64,000 nucleotides of DNA from contig NC_065551.1 of assembly GCF_022605725.1 (NCBI RefSeq), positions 30,690,001 through 30,754,000 on the forward strand, in the 5' to 3' direction. Positions 37,101-52,100 of the stretch are shown piece by piece. Positions within the stretch are counted from its first letter, which is position 1. Each line of letters begins with the position of its first letter. Source of the stretch: Anthonomus grandis grandis. Taxonomy: Eukaryota > Arthropoda > Insecta > Coleoptera > Curculionidae. A model generated the notes under the pieces. That model made no database searches, was not told the DNA's origin, and saw only the letters and a list, made by a program, of their open reading frames with translations. Position numbers and translations under genes: made by a program.

Positions 37101-40100
37101 TTTTCACTTACGATCATATGAGCACTTCTTAATGCAATTTTAATTATAAGCATTAAATGCCCAAAGATAGTTCTAAATAGTCTTTTCACGATTTTTTTTT
37201 CAGTGGACCAAGTAATATACTGAAGATTTTTTTCATACTGTAAAATGTCTGTCCTTAAATATCTGTATATTGTAAGTACCGAGGTAAGAGCGACTAACGA
37301 AACGAAACGCACACACTTCGACTCTCTAGGTCCGGTTTATGTTTTCATTCATTCATTCATTGTCGAATAAAATCGTCGACCCGAGCAAAGCAAACGTAGT
37401 GAAACTGGCCGATAGTCGGTTCTCTCGCTGAGCCGAAAATTTTACACAATTTCAACGGCCTGGTAGAAGGCTACGGGCCCGCTCTTTCTCTTTTACATCC
37501 GGCTTATTATCCGGATCTTCATTTTCTTCACCGCTCTTCGCGGTTTCTTCCAGCGATTACACGTTTCTCCGTCGTTTCGAACGTTTCGTCGTTTCATCTG
37601 TGTCGCGGGAGGCTGCATTTGCAGTTTTAAAAATAACCAATAGTGAGCAAATTATTGGATTTTATGTAGTTTACTGTGAACTAGATCTAGTGATTATTAG
37701 TGCTAGTTAAGTGACGGTGCTGTGCACTGGATTTAAAGCAACTATTATTATCTATTGCATTTGATAAAAATATGTTAGCGTGAAACGGATTCTCTCGATC
37801 GAAATTCGATTGTTTAAGTCGTGTAACCAAATAAAGCTGTTGAATGTGTTGCGAGATCCGGGTACCGATTTGTCTGGATATGACTGTTACTTTCGGCGAG
37901 GTCAGTACCTAGATTAATATTTACGTAATATGACTGATTGAAAAATTTTACATTATTTATTAGTCTCTTATTATGTCATAATATCGGACTGATTAATGTT
38001 AAAATAAGCGTTTTACTATCACGGAAAAAAAACTCCACTATAACTAAGACTAATAATCTTGACTTGAAGATAAGCTTAGATTCATATATCCGCAATGACA
38101 ACTAATTCTATTTCAGAAAACGTATTGGTGTTAATCCAATGCAAAAATTACACTTTATTTAAATATTAATATTATTTTGTTAGTATAGCAATAGTCGGCA
38201 GAACACGTTTGCAAATATTACAGTAGGATAAAAGCTTTATTTAAGAATAGTAATCTTTTGATACAACTTTTTAAATAAAATGGAAATAGAATAGAATGGA
38301 ACTATAAGTTTGAATTTGAAATACGCATCTTCAAACAAAACGCTTGGGCTTTTATCACAAAGAATAGTTTATACGCTTGTATATTTTAATAAGTTAAAAA
38401 ATGCGATACAATTTAAAAAAACAAAAGGTACTTTCGCCTACTAGCCAATTTTCAACAGTTCTTCAATAGATTGATTAATGAATTAGGTTAGGTCTTTCGC
38501 ATAGCCCCACAAAAAAAATCCAAAGGTGTGAGATCACAGGATCTTGGGGGCCAATAGATATCACCTAATCTTGAAATTAAACGTCCTGGAAACTTCTCTT
38601 GCAAAAGAGCTCGGTTGGCCTGTGTTGTGTGACTTGTGGCCCCGTCCTGTTGGAACCACATGTCTTCCAGATCTTCTTCTTCGATTTCTCTCCAAAAATA
38701 ATTGGTCAACATGCTTCCATATCGCTCAGAGTTTACTGTTAAGGCTCTCCCACGATTGTTTTCAAAAAAATACGGACCAATGACACCACCAGACCATAAT
38801 GCACAGCATACAGTCTCTTTTTCGGGATGCAAAGGCCTTTCTACGATCACCTGAGGATTTTCAGAACCCCATATGCGGCAATTCTGTTTATTTACGTAGC
38901 CACACAGCGTAAAATGAGCCTCATCATTGAAGAAAATTCTGCTCGAAAAATGAGCATCAGCAGCTTGTTGTTCAAGCACCCAATTTGCGAATGTTCTGCG
39001 TTGTCCATGGTCTGTAGGCTTAAGTTCTTGAGTGAGTTGGACTTTGTACGGATGGAGCTGTAAATCCAAATGCAAAACTCGCCACAGTGAGCCGTAAGAC
39101 AAACCCAAATTTTGAGCACGCTGAGGAATTGACAAATTTGGGTCATAATAACTTGATGCCATAATAACAGCAATTAACAAAACAATTTCAACAGTACTGG
39201 TACTTTTGGATTTCTCAAAGGCTTTTGATACTATTAATCAAGCCAGACCTTTTAAGAGCAAAGTTAAATTATTATGGTTTTTGAGATCAATCAGTATCAC
39301 TTGTAAATTCTTATTTTAAAAAGAGATCTCCAAAAATATTTTCTAACAATTCTTTGCCTGATGAAGCGCAGTATCTGAAGTGTCCCAGGGGTCTATTCTT
39401 GGCCCACTCATTTTTATTGTTTACACTTCTGATTTACTTAGGGCTTTAAAGTACTATGAACTACAGGCTTTCGCAGATGATACTCAAATTTATTTTCATT
39501 TTGACCATCGTGATTACCTAAATGCATTTTTATTAGTTAATCAAGATATAAATTCATTTAAATAATTAGCCTCAGAGCACAATGTCAAAATTAACCCTGT
39601 TAAATCAGATATCATGTGTTTGGCCCTAAAAAGGATTTTTCTAAAGTAAATTTGAATATTGTACTGGATAACATTGGTATTCCTAAGGTGGATTGTGTCA
39701 AGAATTTAGGTTTGATTTTGGACCCTGAGCTGAGATTTCGCGAATACATTTATTACGTTTTTGATAAAAATTCTACATAATAATGGCCATCTTGTCCAAC
39801 TTTATCTACTGTAATTTTATCCATGTATGGATTTCATTGAAAAAACCCATATTCAGAAGGTACAAAATACTTGCCCACATTTTATATTTGAGTTATGAAA
39901 GTATGCCCATATTTCTTACACTTTTAGGGAGTTAAACTGGTTAAGGTTACTGGATTTATGCTCATAAGAACATGGAATTCCACAGGCTTCAGTGCTTGGC
40001 TCTACATTAAGGGACACTTTGCGGTTTTGCTGTCTGGTACCAATCAGCAACCACTGATTAGAAATGTGTCCGAACAGTTAGATAGCTGTAATAAGTTCCT

Positions 40101-43100
40101 TGGAGTGAACATTGACGATAATTTGAAATCCCATGAAGACATTGTAAATTTAAGACAGAACGTGACTGACAGCAAAGCTTTTGCACTTGTAGAAAGTCAT
40201 TTGAGATAAGCCATCGCATTATGGGGTTGCTGCAGTCAATATCTTTTTAATTCTGTTATTGTGTTACAGAAAAGGGCGATCAGATCCAAAAGAGCCATAT
40301 ATAGGCTTTTATTTAAAGGCTCAGAAAATTTTCATTGACATTTATACTGGTTATTTATAGTGAAAACTTGAAGCTTGATATACAAAAAATACAAAACATA
40401 TCTGATCTGCAAGACACCACAATACTCGGCGAAAAAATAATAATACCCTTTATTATGTGTAAAATGATTTTTAAAACATGATTTTTACATAATTACTTAT
40501 AGCCTTGTCTACAAATCCTACGTATTTATGGTAATAAAGCATGTTTTGAATTTGAATTCTGCTTTGTGCATTTGATTCTGCTATCCAATATAATCAATAA
40601 GAAATGACAAACGACACTTTACATACAAAATGGATGCACCAAAAAATTATAATAAAATATAGCTTAAACATTTAATCTCCCCGTTTTTATCCCGCAAACA
40701 ATTTTACAAAAATCAGTGCGATAAAACGTTTATTCTCCATAATGTTTCACTACACATAACAATAATGACAAAGATTTTCAAATATACCTGATTAGTATCT
40801 GAAGCCGGTACTATTATTAACGCCTGCGGTTCTCACGAAATCGCACCGTGATTTTTTTTAACGTTTTTATCTGATAAATGAGACGCGGCGAATTCGTGGT
40901 AGATCCGGAATCCTTTCTCTATACCTAATGTTTGCTTTGTAAACATATCTAGAAAAATAATTACTATAATTTAATTACCGATTAACATCCTTTATTTATT
41001 ACAATCACGTGGTTGATTTTTTTTTTAAATATTTGTTCGTCGAGGTCCGATAAAAGGAAAAGTGAAGGATGACGAGGTTGATTACTTTTGATTAGATTAT
41101 TGTATTGTAATGAAGTGCTTTCTGATTTTTACAATAATTGAGGAATTATTCTCAAGCATAAAAATTATCATGCTATTACACCGTTAAATAATTTCATTAC
41201 CAAGAAATGAATTTTTTAAATTTACAGTTAAAATCTATAAAACTGTATCTGTACACACCATTTGAAGATTAGCGGTTTATTCGAAAACTTGTCTGAGAAA
41301 TGCTTACTAAAAACTAACACAAAAGTGAAAGATAATTTTCTAGTAATTCGAGTTCATAATTGAGTCTGGTCTTCTCATATTTTTTTTGAACTGCTTCGAA
41401 TATTCAGATAAACGTATTAGTTAGTGAGTAAGAACACAAGGGAAAAGCGATCTAAAAGTTAAATTAATGCCAGTTTCTTTGAATTTCTTCGGACCGTTTA
41501 GTACTCAAAATAGACAGTCATGAAACAGCATCTGTTTGAGAATACCCTATACTCTCCCAGACCCATAACGCCCAGGTGTAAATTAAAAGAACAAGGAGTT
41601 TAATTATTCCACCGTCTTTGTCACTGGAAACGACATAGGACTTAGAAATCAGATGATAACTGTAGGAAAACCTTTGAATACTATGCATAATAGTAAGTTT
41701 TTGTATAATTAGCATAATTAAAGATCTATTCGTTTTTTATGTTTCCCTAAAGAATTAAACATAAAGACATGCGAATTTCTAAAAATATAGCCCACACGTG
41801 ATTAAATTTTTAGCCAAATTTGCGTGGATAAATTCCTTCAAGAAAATACAATCTCAGCTGCTGGCATTACTGTGTAAAAAAGTGTATATGTAAGGATAAA
41901 ATCAGTTTTTTGATTGAGAAAATCGTAATACTTGATAGATTCATGCATTTCAAAAGTCATTGTATATAGATGGCTGTTACTAATTTTCACTAAAAATTAA
42001 AGAATTATGAACCACATCACAATGAAAAGTACCAACCATTATGAGGTAAAAAGACTCCCTACACTTATATTTTAGTGAAACTCAAAGGATGTTAAGGTTC
42101 TGCAGGGGAACTACAAAGTAAAGAAGAAAATAACAGGTATAGTTTAAACTATAATTATAATTTATTTATTTATCAACGGCCAGCGCCAATTACAAGATAC
42201 TACAAGAATTTTATAAAGGGTTAAGACGTCTCTTCTTTGATGCTACAAGTTTTAAGCACTTGTGCTCAACCAATGTGATGCAGATGATGCTATTAATATG
42301 AATTCCAGGGTATGGAGACCAGATAAAAGACACCGTACTCAAGGTGAGGACGCACAAGGGCACAGTAGAGGATTTTTAACGACTTTATATCCATAAATTC
42401 TTGAATGCTTCTTCTAGTAAATCCAAGCATCTGAACGGCCCTAGCAACACCTTTATTCAAATGAACATTAAACTGGCGATTCTTATCTAATGCAACACCA
42501 AGGTCTGATAACATATACTAAATTCTATCCTAAAACGTCTAGTCCGGGAAAAGCTCAAAGTTTTACGTTTAAAGGAATTCCATGACGTACTATTTCTCAA
42601 ACACCAGTAAAACAGGTTATCCAGACTATATTGTAATTTTTCACAGTCCTGGAATGATTTGACAACATAGATTAGTTTCAGATCATCTGCAAAAATCAGG
42701 TAATTGCAGAAAGAAAAAAAGTCTTATTGCCAAATCGAACAATAAGGCTTTTATAAGGCTAGATAAGTGGCACCCGAACCAAGACTCCCAAAGTTCCATC
42801 AACCTCAAGCAGTTTAAACTTATGAAGCAGCATGTTGTGTGGGACTCTAGCAAATGCCTTGCAGAAGTCGGTGTATATTGTGTTTACCTGAAAACCCTTC
42901 TCCAAGGCATCCAATGTGAAGTCTGTGTGAGTGAATAGATTTAGCTTTATAGATCAACAAGGTCTAAATTCAAATGATTGCAGCACTAATGGATCAGAAT
43001 GTCATAGCCGAAATTTTCAAAAATCGAGTATAAAAATGGGACGATAATTATTAGCAATAGAGGCTCTATCTTCTTCAGACCTTAATAGAGGTTTAATAAA

Positions 43101-46100
43101 GCTGTCCTTCCAAGAGTCCGAAAATATACTCCTGCTCATACCTTCTGTTTGAAAATACTAAAGATGGGATGCTGTGGTCTAATTTACTAAGTACTAATTT
43201 AATAAAATTTTAATAAAGCTTGAGTTATGAGTAGCAATGTCTAGCCAAATTAATCATCTGCTTGATTCTTTTAAGAGAGTGAAAAAGAAAAAAATATTTA
43301 AAAAGAAAGCAACATTAATGCGTTTTGATATTTGAGGAGAAAAGATAAAAGAAATCAATATACGAGATCTGAGACTTATTGAACTGAGAAATATTGAAAA
43401 GTTAAGACATTTCATTACATTTGGCGATTATTGACTTGTCGGTATCAGAAGGCTTCATTTTAATTTTCTTTTTTTTATCGTATTCGGAGAATACAAAATA
43501 ATTATAACTTAAGTTGTTTTTTTATCATAAGCGGAAATAGGCAACATGCCTTAGGTATTTTGTTGGTATGTGTGCGATGTGAAATTTTGATCATAGAAAA
43601 GTCGACAGAATTAAAAAAGTGACTTGTTGATGAGAAATATTACCAATAAAATAATATATAAAACTTATTCCACCAGTCATCATATAAGCTTTTTGAACCG
43701 ATGATTGAAGATATACATATTTGCTGTTTTCTATAGTTGCATTTTAAGATTCTGGCATGAATCCAAACCTGTAATCCATTGTTGGACCTCGAGGTTTTTC
43801 AAACGCTTGTTTATATACACAAATTTCTTAAAAATGGAGGAAGATTGGATCCCATGACGTATGAATGGATGAAGATAATTATTTAAATCATTTCTGTGGG
43901 TGAATTTTTAAATCACTGCTTAGATAAATATTTTGTAATTTCAGACTGATTAGAAAAAAGATGTCGATCCAAGTCGATGAACCCCTGGAAATACGATAAC
44001 TTATAAAAAACTTGTTTGGTTCAAAAAATCCTGAAAATATGTGATAAATATGTTATTAATTCCAGGCTCTCCAGTCAATCGTCAATTGTCCCAAGCCGAT
44101 CAATTCTTACAAACTTATAAGGGAAAAAAACATTTCTACTTATTCCAGGTCGAAATACCTTTAAATTACTGCTATGATTTTTAATCATTAAAAAAAATTA
44201 CCTTTTTCTATCTTTAAGAGCTTTTTGTCAACTGTGCAGATTTCTGATTACAAAATACATGAATGGATCATTATCGAGTAAAACGGAAGAATATAGTTAT
44301 CCATTTTATGAAAAATCACTTAAAATCTAATAAGGGAATAAGGTTAGCTTAAGAAATGGTTAAACAGTTGAATTGTTAAAAATCGAAGAGGTATTTCCTT
44401 CCTAATCTTTAATCGATTAAAGAATGGTTTCCATAAATGCATAGATTTAATTAATATTTTAGATTTAAATTGCTTTTAATTGAAAAGCTTTTACTGCAAA
44501 GCAACTTCATTGCTGCAATTAAATGTTTTAATATTCCAATATTTTTGAAGTGATCTTTCAGTTAATATTTGCATGTTTTTTATTGATATTTTTATACTAA
44601 CCATCCGATGTTTCTCCTTTTGACCACACATCATATACTTAATTTATTTTTTTTTTTTAATTAATATAATTTCCTGTGGATATCCAATTTTTTCAATTTA
44701 AAACTAGACGACTGTCAAATTTTTATTAGTTCTAAGTCTAGTTTTCTAAACTAGCAGCCTTTGTCGTTTTAATGTTTTTTTATAATTACTGCAGTTTCCT
44801 GATTCCCTTTACTAATAATAAAAAAATCTCACTAAGTAGGGTGAAAAAGATTTTTTCCAGAGAATTTAAATTAATAATTATTAATGCGAAATACCTGACT
44901 ACATAATCATTAAATGCATTTTTGCTAGATTCTCGTAATACACGTACAAATCCCCCGAGTTCCGGGTATCGGTTTTACTTTTCGCTATAGCGTGATAGAC
45001 AGACAGAAGTACTTTTACCATCGTGTTAATTGCAAATTACAAAGCACAAAGCGAATTTAATGTAAATGATGTATATTTATCATTAATTGTATAGGTGTCA
45101 ATTATGTAGGTAACTTTTTTTACACGAGTTTTTTTTCCGTTGTTAAGTGGTTCGCAAAAATATTTTATTTGTTACGCAATGCCAAATCGTTTTAATTACC
45201 TTTAAAATATATTTATGATTTTACAGGTAGGCTCATGCATAATTCATAATATTCTATACATTTTTTTTTTTAATGAATAATGGAAGGTGGTAATAAAGCC
45301 ATTTCGAAATTTCACAAAATTAACATATAATTGCATTTGCAATTGCGGTATGCATTATACACAAGTGATAGTGAAACTCTCAAAGAAATTATAATAATAA
45401 GTGTTGGTAACTGAGGTTTTCCCTCAATTAAAATTCAACATCACCGGGCGTTACAATATAAGCTGACTCGATAAAATAATCTCGGAAGTAATATCACCAC
45501 TCATCAGAACCTTTTTAGCATTTACTAAGTTACCTTAATTCTATGAATTTGCTATTCCAAAAAGTGAGTAAATGTTGTAATATAAGCAATTTATTTGCCT
45601 TTTGATTTACAATCTTATTATGTGACTAATATTTATATTATAATTTAGTTCCGCCTAAATGACTTTTATTATTGTTGTGCAGTTGTTTTATTCATCCTTT
45701 GTTTTATAATCGGTTGGTCAGGGACTTCCGCAATGTTTTCTGACTTACCTTATTGGATTCAGTGGGCTTACACCATCTGTGCGAGTCTTTTATGGACCAA
45801 ATCAAGCTTATTATAAAAGACTATTAAGACCAAAAGCAATAAAACCTTGTTTTAATTAATATTCTTTAAGCACCAGGCAAGACGCAAAATTAATTAAAGA
45901 TTTCTCTCTAAATCTAAATCTAAATTATTGGCCAATCCTCCTAAGATGCTTGAATGACTGCGGACACAAGCTATAGACAATGGACAACCAATAGATGTGC
46001 TTTATCTATGCTACGAAAAAGCTTTTTGACAAGCTTTTCTCGTTTAAAAGTTAAACCATTTTGCTGGAATAAGAGGGCACATAGTGACCCCCATAAATCT

Positions 46101-49100
46101 AGAAGCTTCATAGTGAGGCAGTACTCAGTGACGTTGTTCAGGGTTCAGTTCTTAGACTCGTGCTATTCACGTACATTCAAATTTGCAAACTAATACAAGA
46201 AGGTTTACTGCTATCCATTAACTGATGTTGATAAATTATTTGCCAACATACGAACTAGGACGTAGAATCATGGACGCAAGACTGGCTTATGAAACTCAAC
46301 GACAAGGACGAATGCACTATTCTGCATACAGGAAAAGGCAATCCACAAATTATGGGCAACACATATAGCTCAAATTATTAAAAAAAACTAATTCTCTGAT
46401 CTACCTTACACGAAGAGCATTTTGCAATAAATCTCTAGCTTTCATAAGAAAATTGTATGTAATATTTATCAGATCAAAATTTGAGTACTGCCCTATAATC
46501 TGGGATCTTTACTTTGTCAAAGACAAAGAGCTCTTGAAAAGAGTCCAAAGGAGAGCGACCAGAATTCCTATTGAGACATACCATAATTGCCATATAAGGA
46601 TAAATTCAATTAAACAACTCATAATGAAAAAAGAGAAAGAGGAGGAAATCATCTATGGCAACTATGAAGAAGCTCTAAAAGGCACATTTAACTACCAAGC
46701 ACAGACTAAAAAACTCCAAACAGAAGAAATTACATTCTTGCAAAGAAAACACTACCTCACCGGCAGCGTTACGGTTAGTGCATGGAACTCTCTTCTAGAA
46801 TTTCTTGTGACTGCAGAAAATAAAAATATATTCAGGAACAGACTAGACAAATTTCTTAAAGAAAAGACCAACATAGTGATCTACATCTAACGAACACAGT
46901 GTTTCATCGGTGCAAACCGCTTATTTACTGGGATGTAAAGTAGTAAGGCATAAAAAGCCTGAACAAAGCTAAAATTAGAAGAGATATAGACTTTGGAGCT
47001 CACCCGGAGTTGCCTTATACTATTGCCAACTTGAATATCTCACAAAACAAATATTTCAATGAATACCTACAAAAAAGTCTACTGTGTTCAAATCAGGAGA
47101 TATAGCAGACAAATCTACAGCTCATCTTTGCCATAAATTAACTAATTCATTATCTAACCATCGCATGCCTGAACATAGTGTGGAGGAGCCCAATATTGCC
47201 ACGTAGTTCCACCAACTTCTCGATTACCAATATTTGTTGTTGAGTTGAGTTGATGAGTTTCATGCTCGATGTCTGATGCCTGGCGCATTCACCAAGCTAG
47301 CAGGTATTAATACCGAAAAAATATCCAGAAAAAATATAAGGGATCCCAGTTCTTTCAGTTTATTTTCGGGATTATTTGCTATAAGGGAGAAGAGTAATAG
47401 TATAAGGTATACTATTATAAAATATAAAGAAGAATACAAACTATTTAAATAATCTATTAAACATCCACATTTAATCCTAAGAAAATATATTGTCTTAACA
47501 TAGGCACTAAATAACTCGTAATAGGAATGATCTTTAAGGAGATCATCAACCGGTATGAAGACTAGGAAAGTTCTCAAAATTGAATGAAATATTTATTTTG
47601 AGGTTTCAGGCAATAATCGATGTTTAAACCCTTTTGAAAACAGTTGCCTGAGCTTTTTTGATTAATACCTGTACCTCAGTCATTATTGAGAAGTCTATAT
47701 TTATAGACTATACATTAACAAGATTATTTTTTCCTTTTTACTGTAAGTTCCTTGTGTTTTTCAGTGTGTAAAATTACATCGATCCCATCACGGACCTAAT
47801 TCTGTAATTTTTGAAAAATTTCATCATCTTAGATCACCTGACGTAACTTATGTAACAAAATGAATCTTTAAAACCTTGAATCTGACGTCCGCAATTCAGT
47901 ATTTATGATCTCCAAATTAAAATGGTAGGTAGCCTTGGGTATGTGAGGGTGTGACCAGGGAAAATCATAAAACGATTGATATCTCAGAAATGTATACACA
48001 TATCGGAATTTCCTTTATGACTTCGGAGAAATTCTTACTGTTTGGAAGAAACAGTAAAGAATAATAAAAGTGGGGAGGTTATATTATAGTTTTTATACAG
48101 GTTGATGTAATGCAAGTCATAATAAGAGTGACCTTGTTTGTTGTTAGTATATCAACCTAATATGGTATGTATTAACAATATTTATTTTCATAGCGTAGGT
48201 CAGAAGTAATATTGTCTATTTCTTTAGGCTACACACCAAAAATGAGTGGGAGCACTAATTTTGCTTTCAAAAAACAGCCATTTATAATAGCCATTATCAT
48301 AAACAATTTCCGCGTTTTTTATATTTTTAGACGGCTTTAGAACCAGTTATACAAATGAAGATTACTGTGGGATTATCTATTGACGTCATATGAATTTTAT
48401 CCTTAGTGCGCCGTAAAACGTTTAGAATTATCTACCATTACAGATTTAAATCTGATAAAGCATTAATGGTTGAACAAGAATTTTAAAAAAAATTCTTCTT
48501 TATCGTTAAACATATGTATTGTGACTGTTATGACTTTAATCAAATGAAATTTAAATTTAGATTTATTTCATGTTTACATTTTGTACATTTATCGCAATAT
48601 GATGGGATATGGAACATATATATAATATTGATATATACATTATTATTATCATTCATAAGTCTAATCTCATAATTAAGATTGCTTCATGGATCAAAATTTT
48701 TTTATGTATGAACTTATTTCCTGACAAACACAATATAAATCATAAATAAACCATTGATCGAATCGTGTAATATCCAGGAAATTATAAACCTGTATGAACT
48801 GTATCAGTAACTTGAATATTCTTGAAACAAATTTCATTTGTTACATTCTTTACAAGTGTTGAGTTTTCTGTATTAAGATCTGGTCTGATGAATTTAATCG
48901 AACAAACTCAATGCAAATTTTCAAATCTGTACATAAATAATTTTTGAATTATGGTTATGATACAATGGTTATAATTTGATTTTTCTCTCCAGGAGACATT
49001 CAATTGCCTGAAACAAACAAAAAATGTACTTTAACACCCTTGAACAAATCCAAAGTGAAACCTCAAAAATCTTATTTGCACTTCAATAATTTATTACACT

Positions 49101-52100
49101 CAAAAAAAATGTCTATGCATTAAAGAAAAATGTCAATAACTCAAAAATAAAATGCCCACCAAAGCTATAGTGCTACAAATTAAGAGCCCTGGAGTTGTGT
49201 CCAGTTTGTAACCTTAGCGTTGAGTTTCTATAGTCTGTTTCCAATAAGTAGAGAGTAATAAAACGTTATTAAATTAAGTGTACAAAACGGGTTCAGGGTG
49301 ACATCCTCTTCTAATTTTTGAACTGAAATAGGGATATATAAATGAGAATTTAACTTTTTAATTTTTTTTTATGCCATTTTCTGCTAATCCCAAAAAGCCC
49401 TATAGTGTCTACTTTTTTTTATTATTTTGCCTAAGTCAGAATAATATCAACATGTTTTTTAATAAATTTCCTGACGTACATATGTAATGTATGATCAATC
49501 AAATGTTAACGTCACTAACCGATAATGGCATCTGACACATAACTAAATGATCATTTAGAATGTTAATTTAACCTTTAATCTGCTTTTTATATCGAATAGT
49601 ACGGGGGCGATTGACAACACATCTATTAACCTTTTAAGACATGTTTCTTAGCTTGTTTAAATATAGCGAATAGAAATCTTAGTAAAATATATAAAAGAAC
49701 TTTTGCTAAAGCAGAAAAAGTAACTTTTAGTCCTTTTTTTCAGAAATATGTAGACGATATCTGCTTAGAAGGTTGTAACTTGTCTAAGACTTCCATTACC
49801 GGCGAGGATTCTTCCTATGACTCGGACTGTGAGGGATACGACGGAGCCCAGGTACTATCTGGGAGCCATCAGGATGTTTCTAGAACGGCCAGTGATACTT
49901 TAGCTGCGGAATATGCGGAGTATGTCCAAGGTGCCCAGGAAACCAATCCTGGATATAATGCGAGGTAAATTCCTAATGGAAATTCACACTATATTTTTTT
50001 AATAAAAAAAAACAAACTCATTAGTTTTATACACAACACTGAAATAGACGTCAGACGTAAATTTAATTATGAAAATCTATCACTATCTAAATGAACTGCC
50101 ATTAAATATAATAACGCAATTTGATATTGGTAATAGTCACTTGCTCTAATAATTAGTTATTAACTCGGATATTACATTACCTTTCATTATGTTTTTATTA
50201 GTTAATATGATTTAAGAACGTTCTAATATTAAATAAATGTTAACGCTCGCCTAACTGGAATTCAACTAATGTTTTCAGGGTGGAGTTTGCACTGAAACTA
50301 GGATACACCGAGAAGCATGTCCAGGCAGCGTTACAAAAACTGGGACCAGACCCTACTCAGAATGAGCTGCTGGCAGAACTGATAAAACTAGGCGCTCAGA
50401 AAGGGGGATCGTGTGATAGCAGTCCCACTGAGAGTCTTGTTAGTGATTTAGGACTATTAGATAGGTGAGGAAAATGTCTCTATTTTTACTATTTTGAAAC
50501 AGATATCTTTGGTTCGTTTTCAAATCTTTGTCTTTACATATTTTATTTATCTCTAGTTTCGTAATTAATTCTGGTGCAAGTAAACTTGTAAAATTATATT
50601 TACTACTTAGTATCCTATACTGTTTTAATAAATAACCTAATATAAAGAAACAAACTAAACGCAAAATCATAGAAACAATGTCAAAAAGAAACATTTATTA
50701 AATTTTAAAGAAGCGGACAACAAAATACACAAAACCTATAGAATTTTTTAAAAACTTATACAAAAACTAAAAGAAGAATTTGCAACTAGGTTTGAAGTGT
50801 GGGGAAAAATCTGAAAATAGACCTTTTTGATATATGATGCCATAAATGGGAATAAGCAAAATAAAAATGGGAATAAACCCACTTCACCTGTAACAGATCA
50901 TAATAATACAAATCCTTTCGTAATATTAAGAGTCTGGCGAATTACTGTAATAACTATTTTGCGGATATAGATGTAACTGTCAATAAAATTTTGGGGTAGA
51001 ATTAACAGTAAATAAACAAATCTTTATTTTTAAAATCTGTAGATGCAAATGAAATAATAAAACATAGAATATGTACTTTACGAAATTATGAAAGTGCTCC
51101 TGGAATAGATCACATTGACGTTAAATGTATAAAGTCACTTAAATATTTAAGCACACCTTTTGTACATATAATTAACTTGATTTTTTAATACTGGCAAAGT
51201 TTTCCAAAACAATTCAAAATTTTTATTGTGAATTCAATTTTAAAATCCGGGAACAAGGCAAATTTATGCAATTATAATTAGTGTTATAAATAATTTTTTA
51301 AATATGTGTTAAAGAAAGACTGAGAAAATGTGTTTAAAAAAAACTATATCCTCTCAAAAAAATAATAGTATACAAAAGACGTAGATTTTTGAGACCTAGT
51401 TAATAAAAGTATTGAGTTCAATACTTTTTATCACATATATAAACTCTTTAACAGGCCTACACACCGATAATGGATCAGTTTAGGACACTGTATTAGAGAA
51501 AACAATAATTGACCTGTCAAAAATAAAGCATTGGTTCCACGGTTGTAAATTGAAATTTAATCTCGAAAAAAAAATTATATAGCTCTCTCCCACCGATTCC
51601 GATCGTCCTCATTTTAATTACATACATAATGAAAATTTTAAGTATACAATCAAAGAGAGTTCCTACACTAAATATCTTGACCACATTAATATTGATAAGC
51701 ACTTGAGTTGAGATCAGCTTTTTTTGTATCTTACAAAACATTTGAGAAATTTAATTTATAACTTATATTTATTGAGAGGCCTTTTAAACAAACTGCTTCT
51801 AACATCTCAATAATACTTTATGCAATAGTCTATATGAAAGCTTTTAGACAGTTAAATATTGTCCATATACTTAAAGTAATAAATAAACTATTTTCAATTG
51901 TATAATCATGAAATACTAAATCTTGAACACTATTTTTATCTTAGAGGTTTGTTTTTTAATTCATAAAAATGATGACTCCAAGATTTATGTAGATAATGGA
52001 CATAATATGCGAAATAATATAAACAAGCACATTTAAATACCAAGAAGTAACAAAAATATAAATCATAGATTTGTCAATATTTGGCTTAATATTATTCCAC

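Noticed and set aside
37076..37312. Minus-strand 78-codon ORF upstream of exon 1B
   Set aside because: No similarity seen; lies between the repeat element and the promoter.
47260..47577. Minus-strand 105-codon hydrophobic ORF
   Set aside because: Leu/Ile/Phe richness follows from AT-rich composition; no start context, splice site or family match.
50440..50694. Minus-strand ORF resembling a membrane segment
   Set aside because: Overlaps the end of exon 3 and AT-rich intron; hydrophobicity is compositional.
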